Below are positions 17,475 to 27,304 of a stretch of 64,000 nucleotides of DNA, one piece after another. Made by a program: the position numbers and the translations under genes. Source of the stretch: an uncultured Clostridia bacterium (GTDB lineage Bacteria > Bacillota > Clostridia > TANB77 > CAG-508); the NCBI GenBank assembly GCA_947581805.1, contig CANPVM010000001.1, forward strand, positions 1 through 64,000, written 5' to 3'. Under the pieces are notes generated by a model. It ran no database searches, was not told the origin of the DNA, and saw only the letters and a program-made list of their open reading frames with translations. Positions within the stretch are counted from its first letter, which is position 1; the number at the start of each line of letters is the position of its first letter.

Positions 17475-19142
17475 TTACCTGTTTTTTCCCTCTGCTTCTA
17501 AAAACAAGTTAAAACGTTTTTCTATTCTGTCTTTTCCTAATACTTGCATTATTTCATATAAGTCTGGTGTATTGCTTCTTGAAGTTAGAGCAACTCTTAA
17601 TACTGTACTGATATCTCCTACATGCCCTGGCCATTTTTCTGGTTCTTGCTTATATTCTTTTACTTCTCTTGCAAAGCCAAGTTCTTCACTTAAATCTTTT
17701 ATTTTGTCAAACCATGTTTGTTTATCATCGTTTTCGTTATAATATTTTTCCATATATAATGTTAAAATATTTTTAATTAACTCTTTATCTGTTATTTTTT
17801 GGAATTCATATTGTCTTTCTTTTTCTTCAAATTTATTATCATACATATATTCAATATTTTCTTTGACATCAGACCATTTAGCAATATCTTTTCTAGGTTT
17901 TACATTTCCTCTTTCAATACCAAATACTTTTAAAGCATATTCTTTATCTTGTAACATTTCTAATAATTCAGAGTCATAGTTTTTAGCCCAATTATATGCT
18001 TCTTCATATATTTGCTCTGCTGTGTATTTTGAAATGACTGTTTTTGAAATATCTAAAATTTTTACAATATCGAATAAAGCCCCACTTACGCTCATTTTAT
18101 TTAATTGTAACTCAAATTCGTCAATACTAGCATTTGGATTCTGCTTTCTCCATGTTTCAAAGTTGGAGTTAGCAATGTTAAGCAAATATTCTACTACTGC
18201 TTCTTTTGGTACACCAATTTCAGTATAGTAGCTTACTGCTGCTTCTGGGTCTTTACGTTTACTAAGTTTACGTTTTCCCCCTTCGTCTTCTTTCATAATT
18301 GGTGCAATATGTGCATATTTTGGTGCTTTGAAACCTAGCATTTGGAATAATTGTAAATGAAGTGGTACAGAAGATAGCCATTCATCTCCACGAATTACAT
18401 GGGTTGTTCCCATTAAGTGGTCATCTACTGCATGTGCAAAGTGGTAAGTTGGAAGTCCATCGGCTTTAATAATAACTATGTCTTGGTCGTTTTCAGGAAA
18501 ATCTACATTTCCTTTAATTACGTCATGATGCTTAATTTTTCTATCTTCTCTTCCTTCTGATTTTAGACGAATAATGTATGGTTCTCCCTTTTTAATTTTT
18601 TCTGCCGCTTCTTCTACCGTTAGATTTCTATATTTTGCCCAAACCCCATAATAACCAGGTCTAATTTTGGCTGTTTCTTGCTTTGCTCGCATTTCTTCTA
18701 ATTCTTCTGGTGTTGCAAAACATGGATAGGCTTTTCCTTGCTCTAATAGGTATTTGGCATAAGCTTGATAAATATCTTTCCTAAGTGATTGCTTATATGG
18801 TCCATATTCTCCTATTTCTTCTGTTTCGCTAATCATACCTTCATCTGGTGTTAAAGCAAAATCTCTTAAAGAGTCTATAATTCCTGTTACTCCATTTTCT
18901 ATTTCTCTTTTTTGGTCGGTATCTTCTACTCTTAAAAAGAATACGCCACCAGTTTGTTTTGCCATTTTTCTAGCAATAACAACTTGATATAAAGAGCCTA
19001 AATGAACAAAGCCTGTTGGACTTGGTGCAAATCTTGTTACAATAGCTCCTTCTTTTAAATTTCTTGCTTTATATTTTTCTTCATAATAAGATATTTCCTT
19101 TGCATTTGGAAATATTAAATTTGCTAAATCTTTATAATCCAT
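17475..19142 (-). CDS. gltX: Glutamyl-tRNA synthetase
   Basis: Class I synthetase that charges tRNA-Glu and, with GatCAB present, probably also tRNA-Gln. The product is 555 aa from ATG 19142 (MDYKDLANLIFPNAKE), GGAGG upstream. The HIGH motif is PSPTGFVHLGS near residue 40 and the KMSKS motif appears as RKLSKRKD, as usual in GluRS. RVEDTDQKREIENG and the anticodon-binding C-terminal half follow. It is somewhat longer than the 480-residue bacterial average, as in many clostridial GluRS. No GlnRS features (no C-terminal beta-barrel pair) are visible. Confidence 0.93.
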   Translation of the reverse strand: MDYKDLANLIFPNAKEISYYEEKYKARNLKEGAIVTRFAPSPTGFVHLGSLYQVVIARKMAKQTGGVFFLRVEDTDQKREIENGVTGIIDSLRDFALTPDEGMISETEEIGEYGPYKQSLRKDIYQAYAKYLLEQGKAYPCFATPEELEEMRAKQETAKIRPGYYGVWAKYRNLTVEEAAEKIKKGEPYIIRLKSEGREDRKIKHHDVIKGNVDFPENDQDIVIIKADGLPTYHFAHAVDDHLMGTTHVIRGDEWLSSVPLHLQLFQMLGFKAPKYAHIAPIMKEDEGGKRKLSKRKDPEAAVSYYTEIGVPKEAVVEYLLNIANSNFETWRKQNPNASIDEFELQLNKMSVSGALFDIVKILDISKTVISKYTAEQIYEEAYNWAKNYDSELLEMLQDKEYALKVFGIERGNVKPRKDIAKWSDVKENIEYMYDNKFEEKERQYEFQKITDKELIKNILTLYMEKYYNENDDKQTWFDKIKDLSEELGFAREVKEYKQEPEKWPGHVGDISTVLRVALTSRSNTPDLYEIMQVLGKDRIEKRFNLFLEAEGKNR

Positions 19143-19267
19143 TTTTTTTATTTCCTCCCACAGCATAAATTTATTTTAGAAATTTAATTGATAGTTATTT
19201 TTCTTTCCTTTTGCCTTAGTTTTTGCCTATTATATCAAAGTTTTTTGCGATTTACAAGACATTGATT

Positions 19268-19327
19268 GGAAATTTTAGGGACAAGTTTAGGAGATTTTAG
19301 GAAATTTTAGGGACGGAGTTAAAATTT
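19268..19327. repeat. Direct repeat GGAAATTTTAGGGAC and hairpin with GGGACGGAG loop
   Basis: GGAAATTTTAGGGAC occurs at 19268-19282 and again at 19300-19314. The second copy forms a hairpin: AAATTTTA (19302-19309) with TAAAATTT (19320-19327), loop GGGACGGAGT, matching the loop at the gatB end. It lies in the gltX upstream region (19143-19480), where I see no other gene. Confidence 0.55.
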
Positions 19328-19371
19328 TTTAAATGTGAGTAACTTGGAATATAATTATTTTTTATGCAAGG

Positions 19372-19390
19372 TTTGTCCCAAATGACAATT
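19372..19390. repeat. Left copy of a direct repeat flanking the small-peptide cassette
   Basis: TGTCCCAAATGACAATT here matches TGTCCCAAATGGCAATT at 19872-19888 with one difference. The two copies bracket a 480-base unit with its own promoter, small gene and terminator. Confidence 0.6.
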
Positions 19391-19480
19391 CATCCATTTT
19401 TCATATTTCTTCACTTTTATAGAAAATACTTTAAATGCCGCTGAATAGTGATAGATATTTTACATTTTTTGACATTTTTA

Positions 19481-19509
19481 TTGATTTTTATATAAAATTA
19501 TGTTATAAT
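19481..19509 (+). promoter_or_regulatory. Promoter of the small-peptide gene
   Basis: TTGATT (19481-19486), 17-bp spacer, TATAAT (19504-19509) with extended TG (TGTTATAAT). An additional perfect TTGACA lies at 19469-19474. Confidence 0.7.
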
Positions 19510-19542
19510 TTAATTATCATTTATATTGGAGGTTGCAAGAAT

Positions 19543-19683
19543 ATGCCAACGGAGAACACAAGAATTGCAACAGAGCACATGGACATCGATGATGTCATTC
19601 GGCAACAATTAAACAACAATGAGTTTGACACCGAATCCGATAGTTTATCGGCAATGTACTGTTTTGCAACACACACGCACTAA
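19543..19683 (+). CDS. 46-residue peptide, unknown function
   Basis: Begins at ATG 19543 (MPTENTRIATEHMDIDDVI) with GGAGG ten bases upstream; the longer in-frame ORF overlaps the promoter and is not used. The peptide is acidic in the middle (NNEFDTESDSLS) and ends MYCFATHTH, with a single Cys. There is no signal peptide and no modification enzyme nearby, so although the leader-plus-tail look recalls a peptide precursor I cannot assign it. Codon use (GAC ATC GAT GAT GTC, one CGG) differs from the neighbours. The strong promoter, good ribosome-binding site and strong terminator argue that it is real. Confidence 0.6.
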   Translation: MPTENTRIATEHMDIDDVIRQQLNNNEFDTESDSLSAMYCFATHTH

Positions 19684-19695
19684 CACCAACCACAC

Positions 19696-19735
19696 GAAAA
19701 GGACTCCCATCAATTGGGAGTCCTTTTCTTTTCTA
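19696..19735 (+). terminator. Intrinsic terminator of the small-peptide gene
   Basis: GAAAAGGACTCCCA (19696-19709) pairs with TGGGAGTCCTTTTC (19715-19728), loop TCAAT, followed by T-rich sequence. Confidence 0.9.
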
Positions 19736-19871
19736 AATTTTATGTTTTAGTCACGAACGATTTCTATAAATTTCTATTGTGTAAATGCTATTATTATATC
19801 TTTCATGAAATGATAAATTTCTATAAACCTCTATTTATAACTATTTGACCATTATATTTTGTTGAAAGGCC

Positions 19872-19888
19872 TGTCCCAAATGGCAATT
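19872..19888. repeat. Right copy of the direct repeat flanking the small-peptide cassette
   Basis: TGTCCCAAATGGCAATT; its last base touches the rnjA stop codon. Bases 19736-19871 also carry ATTTCTATAAA repeated twice, with no gene. Confidence 0.6.
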
Positions 19889-21747
19889 TATAAAGACATA
19901 ATAATAGGTAGTATCATTGGGTTTCTTTTTGTTTTTTGGAAGATATAATCTCTTATATGGTCTTTTAAAGTGGATTTTATTGTTGACCAATCACGAATTC
20001 CCCTATTTTCTAATATTTGTACTTCTTCTCGAATGAATTTTTTGACTTCATCCATTAGGTTTTCGGATTCTTTTACATAAACAAATCCTCTTGAAATCAC
20101 ATCTGGTCCTGCTACAATTTCACCTGTTGCTTGGTCCATTGTCATTACAATAACAATTAATCCATCTTGTGATAAATGTTGTCTATCACGAAGTACTACA
20201 TTTCCTACATCTCCTACGCCATAACCATCTACTAAGATTTTACCACATGGTACACTTCCTGTTTGTTTTGCTTCTTGTTCATTCATTTCGATAATACGTC
20301 CATTTGTACTCATAAATATATTTTGTGGTTCTACTCCCATCATTTTGGCTGTTTCAGCGTGTGCCATTAGTTGTCTGTATTCTCCATGTACAGGAATAAA
20401 ATATTTTGGTTTTGTTAAAGCAAATATTAATTTTTGCTCTTCTTGACAAGCGTGTCCTGATACGTGAATATCAGCAAGTGCACTATATACTACTTCTGCC
20501 CCTATTTGAAGTAAATCATCAATTACTTTAGATACGGATTTCTCATTTCCTGGGATTGGATTTGCTGATATAATAATTAAATCATTTGGAGTAATTACTA
20601 TTTTTTTATGCTCCCCTGCTGCCATTCTTGTTAAAGCTGACATAGTTTCTCCTTGACTTCCTGTTGTAATAATAACTAATTGCTCATCTGTATAATTTTT
20701 AATCATATCAATATCAATAAATACATTTTCTGGTACATCAATATAACCAAGTCCCCTAGCAGTTTCGAGCATATTAATCATACTTCTACCACATACAGCA
20801 ATTTTTCTGTTATTAGCCACTGCAGCATTGACAATTTGTTGTACACGATGCACATTAGAAGCAAATGTGGCTACAACAATTCTTTTGTTGCAATTGACAA
20901 ATAATTTATCTAGTTCTTGCCCTACTGTTCTTTCTGACATAGTATAACCTTTTCTTTCAGCATTTGTGCTATCTGATAATAAAGCAAGTACCCCTTTACT
21001 ACCAATTTCAGCTAAACGAGTAAAGTCTGTTATTTCACTATTAATTGGTGTATAGTCTATTTTAAAGTCTCCGGTATGAAGTACTGTTCCCACTGGTGTA
21101 TAGATAGCAAGCATAACGGCATCGGGAATACTATGGCAACTACGAATAAATTCTACTTTCATTTTGCCAAAGTGGATAGTTTGCCCTGCTTGTACTTCAT
21201 GCATTTTTGTACTTCTTAATAATTTATGCTCTTCTAATTTATTTTTTATTAATCCTAAGGTTAATCTTGTTCCGTATATTGGTACATTGATTTGTTTTAG
21301 AATATAAGGGATAGCTCCAATATGGTCTTCATGTCCATGGGTAATAACAAATCCTTTAATTTTATCCTTATTTCTTTCTAAATAGGTTACATCTGGAATT
21401 ACTAAATCGACTCCTAACATGTCATCAGTTGGAAATTCTAGACCACAATCAACGACAATGATTTCATCTTCATATTCAAAGATTGTCATATTGTTTCCGA
21501 TTTCTTCTAATCCCCCTAGAGGAATAATTTTTAAGTTCGATTTTTTAAATTCCACTTTTGGTTCTTTACGATTGTAGTTTCTTTTTACCCTTTCTTTTTT
21601 TACTTGTTGCTCTTTGCTTTCTTCTACTTGTTGTGTCTCTTTACTTTTCATATTGCGATGATATGGCTTTCTTGTTTTTTTATAATTACTTGTTTTTTTT
21701 GTCTTATCTACTGCCTCTATATTATTGTCTTTTCTTTCTTCTGTCAT
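19888..21747 (-). CDS. rnjA: Ribonuclease J
   Basis: Metallo-beta-lactamase-fold 5'-3' exo- and endoribonuclease, a main mRNA decay and rRNA maturation enzyme of Firmicutes. Zinc-site motifs are HGHEDHIG, HSIPDAV and HTGDF; the beta-CASP domain has TGSQGE, SGHA and PVHGEY. I start at ATG 21747 (MTEERKDNN), AAGGAGAG nine bases upstream. The first 65 residues are a Lys/Arg/Glu-rich extension absent from the Bacillus enzyme, followed by LKIIPLGGLEEIGNN. C-terminus ends in NPMILPIIMSL as usual. Confidence 0.94.
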   Translation of the reverse strand: MTEERKDNNIEAVDKTKKTSNYKKTRKPYHRNMKSKETQQVEESKEQQVKKERVKRNYNRKEPKVEFKKSNLKIIPLGGLEEIGNNMTIFEYEDEIIVVDCGLEFPTDDMLGVDLVIPDVTYLERNKDKIKGFVITHGHEDHIGAIPYILKQINVPIYGTRLTLGLIKNKLEEHKLLRSTKMHEVQAGQTIHFGKMKVEFIRSCHSIPDAVMLAIYTPVGTVLHTGDFKIDYTPINSEITDFTRLAEIGSKGVLALLSDSTNAERKGYTMSERTVGQELDKLFVNCNKRIVVATFASNVHRVQQIVNAAVANNRKIAVCGRSMINMLETARGLGYIDVPENVFIDIDMIKNYTDEQLVIITTGSQGETMSALTRMAAGEHKKIVITPNDLIIISANPIPGNEKSVSKVIDDLLQIGAEVVYSALADIHVSGHACQEEQKLIFALTKPKYFIPVHGEYRQLMAHAETAKMMGVEPQNIFMSTNGRIIEMNEQEAKQTGSVPCGKILVDGYGVGDVGNVVLRDRQHLSQDGLIVIVMTMDQATGEIVAGPDVISRGFVYVKESENLMDEVKKFIREEVQILENRGIRDWSTIKSTLKDHIRDYIFQKTKRNPMILPIIMSL

Positions 21748-22160
21748 ATTTTTTCTCTCCTTTTCTTTTTTGTGTTTTCCGTTCTTCAAATTTATATTTT
21801 TGTTTTCCTACAACATAAAAAAAATAGTTATACTTTTGTAAAAACTATTTTGATTCTATTTTATAAAATATATTCATCAAGCTTCTTTCTTTTTTTCTTC
21901 TCATACAAGATTGTTATAGAATTTTTGCTTTTTCTTTCTTTTGTTATCTCTCTTATTTTCTCTTTTTACTTTTTATATTTTATTTTTATTGGAATCTCAT
22001 TTTACAATTTTTTATTCACCCTATGGATGAATGTTATTATTTTATATAAATTTAAATCTCTTCTTTACCACTGTTGGGTAACCACTGTTTTTTATTGTAA
22101 CATATGTTTCTTATTTTGTCAAATGAGTACATAGATTGATAGTGTTAGTAAAAAATAAAA

Positions 22161-22195
22161 ATAAAATCAGAGATAAAATTAAACTCTGATTTTAT
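22161..22195 (-). terminator. Intrinsic terminator of the type IV pilus operon
   Basis: ATAAAATCAGAG (22161-22172) pairs with CTCTGATTTTAT (22184-22195); on the minus strand T5ATT6 follows. The rest of 21790-22160 is AT-rich with a short direct repeat of AACAGTGGT and no gene that I can see. Confidence 0.8.
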
Positions 22196-22211
22196 TTTTT
22201 TATATTCTTTT

Positions 22212-23562
22212 TTATACACCTGCTGCTGAGAATAAGAATGTACCCATGTAAACTTCTAGCATTGGTACTAATACCACTAGTACGAAGAAAATTAGAACAA
22301 CACCTACCATAGAGTACATAACTTGTGGCATTACTTTCATAACTCTTTCTAGGGTAATATTAATGTCCATTTCCATATATTCTACTAATTTTTGCATCAT
22401 TTCTGATAAATCTGTTTTCATACCAATTTTTAACATTTCTGTTATCATAGCAGAAGATAATCCAGATTTTTCAAATGGGTCAATCCATGATTGTCCTATT
22501 AAGATATTATTGATTGATGTTTCTACCATGGATAAGAATACATAGTTATTTACAACATTTTTACTTACCTCTAATGCATCTTGAATTCTCATACCATTGT
22601 CTAAGTTTAATAACATTGCTTTAATAAAACGAGAAAAGTCTAAGCTATAAATTAACTTTCCGAAAATTGGCATTTTGTATTTAAAGTAATGGAAATTATA
22701 TTTTCCTTTTGGCGTATTAATATAAAATACAATTGCACTGACAATTCCTATAATCAAAGCTGTTGGAATATACCAATACTCTATCACTTTATTAACAAAA
22801 GCAGAGAATGCTAATGTAATAGGAGGTAATGTATCTGTACTTCCTACTTTATCATATACGCCTTGTATTGCAGGAATAGCTACTAATGTACCTACAATCA
22901 GCATAACTACTAAAGCGATAAATTCTAATACATTTGGAATGACAATCTTTTTTACTTTTCTTGTAATATCCGATGTATTATCTAAATAACGAACTGCTTG
23001 TTGTAATGAATTTGTAAGAGAGCCGTGATAATTCTCCTACTTTTATCATATTGATGTAGATATAAGGAAAGACATTTGAATAATACTCCATTGTTGTATA
23101 CATATAGTCTCCACCTTCTACTCCTGCCAAGATATCTTCCAGAATTCCTCTTAGGGATAAATTTTCTGTACTTTCTATAATGGTACTTAGGGCATGAATA
23201 TTATTAAAGTTTGCCTTTTTTAATAAATAAAAGTTTTGTGTAAAGATAACTAAATCTCTGTTGGTTATTTGCTCTGTTGCTGCCAATTTTAAATTGATTC
23301 TTTCTACCAGAGAAATATTTTTTCTAGCATTGTTATTTAAAATATTGGTAGAATTAGCTGTTTTCATGATATCTTCTATGTTATTGATATTTTTCTTTGT
23401 TCTTTTTTGTTTTTTACTCATATAGCCAACTTGTACAACTTGAATAGGAGTTAGACCATTATGTTTTAGTCTTCTAATTAGAGATTGTTTATTTGCTTCT
23501 TCTACTCTGTTTTTAACCACTAAACCTTTGTCTGTCATAGCTCTATATACATACTCTGGCAT
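22212..23562 (-). CDS. pilC: Type IV pilus platform protein PilC, with a +1 frameshift at CGG
   Basis: Inner-membrane platform of the pilus machine, coupling PilB/PilT to pilin movement. Frame one starts at ATG 23562 (MPEYVYRAMTDKG; the earlier ATG overlaps GGAGG) and runs through NMIKVGELS, then CGG (23025-23023) and 14 junk codons. Skipping base 23025 continues GSLTNSLQQAVRYLD and on through three membrane helices to 22212. GELSGSL is the conserved T2SSF-domain motif, so the join is clear; the product is about 449 aa, slightly longer than usual because of an 80-residue N-terminal linker. Last gene of the operon; without the shift the operon would lack its platform. Confidence 0.9.
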
Positions 23563-23592
23563 ACTTTTTTCCTCCATTTTTATTTTCTAAAT

Positions 23593-24693
23593 TTAATTGA
23601 TTTGCTTCTTAATTTTCAATTGCATAATTGTTCTATTTAATGTTTCAATATTTTTTTCTTCAATTTGTGCTTTTGCTTGTTCTAGTGTAATTTTATCCTC
23701 TACAAATAATTCTGCAATTGAGTTAATTAAACCTATACTTCCTTTTTCTAGATTACTTTGTATTGCATCTTCTATTTCCGAAACACTGATTTTTTCTTTT
23801 CGAATAATACCAGCAATAATATTGTCTACTACCATTACCTCTGGTACTAATACTAGCTTTCCATTTTTTCCTTTTAATAATCTTTGAGAAATTACCAATT
23901 TTAGTAAAGAGGCAATTAAATATTTTACACTTCCTTGGTCACTAATATCATAAAAATTAATCATTCTATCGATTGTTTCTGCACAGGATTTTGTATGTAA
24001 TGTTCCAATTACTAAATGTCCTGATTCTGCAGTTTCAATGGCTGCGTCCATTGTTTCTCTATCACGGATTTCTCCTACTATTACAATATCGCAGTCTTCT
24101 CTTAAAGAGTTTTTAACACCATCACTATAACATAAACAATCTCTTCCTGCTCCTACCTCTTTTTGAATGATAACCGATTTTTTAGATGTGTGTTTATATT
24201 CTATTGGACTTTCTAGTGTTAATATTTTTTTATTTTGATTTTCATTAATGTCATTAATTAATGCATTTAATGTTGTAGTTTTTCCTGAGTTTGTTTTTCC
24301 TGTTACTAAAATCAAACCTTGTGGCTGATACGTCATTCTTCTTACAATATCTGGTACTCCTAAATCTTCATATTTAGGAAGTTCTTTTTTAATCAATCTT
24401 AAGGTAAAAGTAGGTATTTCATTTGAGTATGATACATTTACCCTTAAGCGTATATCTTCAAATTGAAAAGAAGTATCTAATTTTTTTGTCTTTTTAAAAG
24501 TTTCATCTTTTTCTAGATTTCCTCTAACAAAGTAGTCATATATTTCATTTAAATCTTCCTCTGTTAATTCATCGCATTCTTCTATTGGAATTAAGTCTCT
24601 TGCTATTCTTAGCATTGGTTTTAAATGATAAATCAAATGCACATCAGAAGCATTTTTTTCTATTGCTATCTTTATTACTTTATCGATATTCAT
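23593..24693 (-). CDS. pilT: Pilus retraction ATPase PilT
   Basis: Hexameric ATPase that drives pilus disassembly. The 366-residue protein has Walker A TGKTNSGKTTT, the Asp box (DIVIVGEIRDRETMD), Walker B-type VGEIRD and the His box GTLHTKS. N-terminal ASDVHL motif is at residues 14-19. It follows pilB by 23 bases and precedes pilC by about 30, the usual order. Presence of PilT together with PilB suggests a retractable pilus (twitching or DNA uptake) rather than a secretion-only system. Confidence 0.93.
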   Translation of the reverse strand: MNIDKVIKIAIEKNASDVHLIYHLKPMLRIARDLIPIEECDELTEEDLNEIYDYFVRGNLEKDETFKKTKKLDTSFQFEDIRLRVNVSYSNEIPTFTLRLIKKELPKYEDLGVPDIVRRMTYQPQGLILVTGKTNSGKTTTLNALINDINENQNKKILTLESPIEYKHTSKKSVIIQKEVGAGRDCLCYSDGVKNSLREDCDIVIVGEIRDRETMDAAIETAESGHLVIGTLHTKSCAETIDRMINFYDISDQGSVKYLIASLLKLVISQRLLKGKNGKLVLVPEVMVVDNIIAGIIRKEKISVSEIEDAIQSNLEKGSIGLINSIAELFVEDKITLEQAKAQIEEKNIETLNRTIMQLKIKKQIN

Positions 24694-24716
24694 GATAAGT
24701 TAATCCCCTTCCTTAG

Positions 24717-26345
24717 TTAATAAATTACTAATTTGCTATTTATTTCTTCTAATGTTGTTTTTCCCTCTAATACTTTATATAATCCATCTACAACAAGTGG
24801 CTTATAATTTTCTTTTAATGCTTCCATTCGAATTTCAATACTAGAAGCATTATTTATAATAAGCTGTTTGATGTTATCATTAATTAATAAGATTTCATAA
24901 ATGGCAATTCTATCATAATAGCCTGTATGATTGCATTTTTCACAGCCTACTGTTTGATAGGTCTTTTTATTAGTAAAGTCTAAATTAATATTATATTTTT
25001 GTGCTATTGCATTCATAATATTTTTTTCTTGTTCTGTAAATTCTCTTTCACTTGCACAATATGGGCATACTTTTCTTACTAATCTTTGGGAAATGGAAGT
25101 AGAAAGTGTACTTGCGATATCGTAATTAGATATTCCCATTTTTCTTAATCTTGTAATAACTTCTACACTATTGATGGTATGTATGGTTGATAATACATAA
25201 TGTCCTGTTTGTCCAGATTGCATTGCAATTTCTGCTGTTTCTCTATCACGGATTTCTCCTACTAAAATAATATCTGGGTCTTGTCTTAATACGGTTCTTA
25301 AAGAATCAGAAAAAGATGTTCTTGAATCTATTTCAATTTGGTTTAAACCTTCAATACGAATTTCCACAGGGTCTTCTATTGTAGTAATGTTGATATCTGG
25401 TCTATTAAGCATATCAATAACACTATATAATGTGGTTGTTTTTCCTTCTCCTGTAGGAGCTGCTATAATAGTAATACTATTTTTCTTATGAAAACTATCT
25501 TTTACTAATTGTTCGTCATTTGGGAACCCTAAATCATAAATTTGTTTAATTCCTGCATTCTTTTTTAGTAGTCTTAATACAAATTTTTCCCCATATACAT
25601 TTCTTTGTGAAGAAACACGAATATTATAGTCTGGATAAATGATAATTCTACCATCTTGTGACTCTTGCTTTTCCTGATGCATATTTGAAATTGCTTTTAA
25701 TCTTCCTATAATTTGAGCTTGTTTTTCTTTATCGATGTTTACTGCTGTTACTAGTCCCCCATCGATACGATAACGAACTCTTAAGTTATCTTCCATTGGT
25801 TCAAAATGGATATCACTTGCTCTTTTTTCCATTGCTGTTTTAATAATACTGTCTACTAGACCTGTAATATCACGGTTAGTATTAATATTTTCTGATGCTA
25901 CTCCTTCTAATGAATCCAAAATTTCTTCAATATTGGTTTCAAAGGTAATATATTTTTCCATAATAAGACCTTTATTTAATAACAAAAGTCTTATTGTATC
26001 AATTGCTCTTGCATTACTTGTATCAGCAAAACATACTTTTATTTTACCGGATTCAATATCAAAAGGAATTGCTTTATTTTTCTTTGCAATATCTAGTGAA
26101 ATATAATCAGGAACATTAATTTTGATATCAGATTCTTTTAATAAAATTGCTTTTTCGTTTAAAATTTCACCAATCGCTACAATCAACTTATTAGCGTCAC
26201 ATAAATTTAGAATATTAATAATATCTCCTAATTTTTTGCCTGGGTGTTCCTTTTGGTATTCTAATGCTCTTTCAATATCTTCTTCTGTAATTAATCTTCG
26301 TTTTGCAAGTTCAATTCCAATTGGTTGAGACTGTTTTGATGCCAT
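24717..26345 (-). CDS. pilB: Pilus assembly ATPase PilB
   Basis: ATPase that powers pilin polymerisation. Order in the 542-residue protein: N-terminal MshEN domain (about 5-135), ASDIHFEP near residue 175, Walker A AAPTGEGKTTT, VGEIRDRETAEIA, His box STIHT, and a tetracysteine zinc site CPYC with CEKCNHTGYYDR near 425-475. Length is normal. ATG with AAGGAGAG upstream. Downstream of two pseudopilin genes in the same leftward operon. Confidence 0.95.
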   Translation of the reverse strand: MASKQSQPIGIELAKRRLITEEDIERALEYQKEHPGKKLGDIINILNLCDANKLIVAIGEILNEKAILLKESDIKINVPDYISLDIAKKNKAIPFDIESGKIKVCFADTSNARAIDTIRLLLLNKGLIMEKYITFETNIEEILDSLEGVASENINTNRDITGLVDSIIKTAMEKRASDIHFEPMEDNLRVRYRIDGGLVTAVNIDKEKQAQIIGRLKAISNMHQEKQESQDGRIIIYPDYNIRVSSQRNVYGEKFVLRLLKKNAGIKQIYDLGFPNDEQLVKDSFHKKNSITIIAAPTGEGKTTTLYSVIDMLNRPDINITTIEDPVEIRIEGLNQIEIDSRTSFSDSLRTVLRQDPDIILVGEIRDRETAEIAMQSGQTGHYVLSTIHTINSVEVITRLRKMGISNYDIASTLSTSISQRLVRKVCPYCASEREFTEQEKNIMNAIAQKYNINLDFTNKKTYQTVGCEKCNHTGYYDRIAIYEILLINDNIKQLIINNASSIEIRMEALKENYKPLVVDGLYKVLEGKTTLEEINSKLVIY

Positions 26346-26430
26346 ATTTTTCTCTCCTTTCTTTTGTGTTCTATTTTTATTATACTATATTTTTTAACAT
26401 TTCTGTAGTCATTTTTGTAATTGCATAAAA

Positions 26431-26874
26431 TTACCAATATTTTAAGACATATTCATTGCTTACTTCAAAAAGTTTAGAGCTATCTACTATCATATTTACT
26501 TTTATAATTGTTTTTGTGATTGTAGCTTCCTCTTTTTCTTCTTTTGTAAATTCACAATATGAAATATTTGTACATATTTTTACCTTATTACGGTAAATGC
26601 TATTATCTTCCCCTCCTTGGTACGTATATGTTGTTCCATCTTCAAAGATAATTTCATTATTCGTTATTGTATCGATTGTTTTATTCTTTTTTACATCTTC
26701 TATAAAATACATATTAAATTTATTAAACTCAGAGATATATTTTCCATTCTCTGTGATATATTTTGTATTAGAAAAAAACATATTGCTAATTGTTGCTAAC
26801 ATTGCTGTAACAAGGGTAAGTACAATAACATATATAATTAATGATAATAAGGTTATTCCCTTTTCTTCTTTCAC
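26431..26874 (-). CDS. Type IV pseudopilin (minor pilin)
   Basis: A 147-residue protein with a short prepilin leader and cleavage site MKEEKG/ITLLSLIIYVIVLTLV, a hydrophobic alpha1 helix and a beta-rich C-terminal part carrying a Cys pair (KICTNISYC). Such minor pilins prime pilus assembly at the tip. The residue at +5 after cleavage is Ser, not Glu, unusual for major pilins but seen in minor ones. Overlaps nothing; 15 bases downstream of the next pseudopilin gene. Confidence 0.78.
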   Translation of the reverse strand: MKEEKGITLLSLIIYVIVLTLVTAMLATISNMFFSNTKYITENGKYISEFNKFNMYFIEDVKKNKTIDTITNNEIIFEDGTTYTYQGGEDNSIYRNKVKICTNISYCEFTKEEKEEATITKTIIKVNMIVDSSKLFEVSNEYVLKYW

Positions 26875-26889
26875 TCTTTCTTTCCCTTT

Positions 26890-27303
26890 CTATGATTCTT
26901 TGATTTTTAATTTTCGTAATACATAAGTTTTATTTTCATCTAAAAGTTGATAATTTATAGTAATGGTTACTTTTTTTATAATATCTTCTTTTGTTGGGTC
27001 TTCCTCACTATATTTTTTTATTTCTATATTTGCTTGATATAAATCTGGTAAATCATAGGTTGTTCTTGCATCTTCATTTAATTCTTCTGTTACTTCTTCA
27101 TAAGTCATTTTGTCTATACTTTCTGCAATTTTGACTGCATAATGAACTGCCATAGCATTCATTCGAATGGAAGCATTATAATATGCAATTTGATAGTATA
27201 AAGAAGTAATAACTCCTACAAATAAGGTTAAGACGATGATGGCAACTACAATATCCATCATGGTAACACCCTTATTGGTTTTATATTTTTTTATTTCTTT
27301 CAT
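26890..27303 (-). CDS. Type IV pseudopilin (minor pilin)
   Basis: The 137-residue protein has a prepilin leader of 12 residues, NKG/VTMMDIVVAIIVLTLFVG, and a globular C-terminal part with charged residues. Asp at +5 may replace the usual Glu. It starts one base after the prepilin peptidase stop, implying coupled translation. Its role is inferred from the leader and operon position; similarity to PilV-like proteins is only by design. Confidence 0.78.
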   Translation of the reverse strand: MKEIKKYKTNKGVTMMDIVVAIIVLTLFVGVITSLYYQIAYYNASIRMNAMAVHYAVKIAESIDKMTYEEVTEELNEDARTTYDLPDLYQANIEIKKYSEEDPTKEDIIKKVTITINYQLLDENKTYVLRKLKIKES

Positions 27304-27304
27304 T

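Noticed and set aside
17475..19142. gltX as glutaminyl-tRNA synthetase
   Set aside because: The HLGS and KLSKR motifs and C-terminal organisation are of GluRS type, and gatCAB is present.
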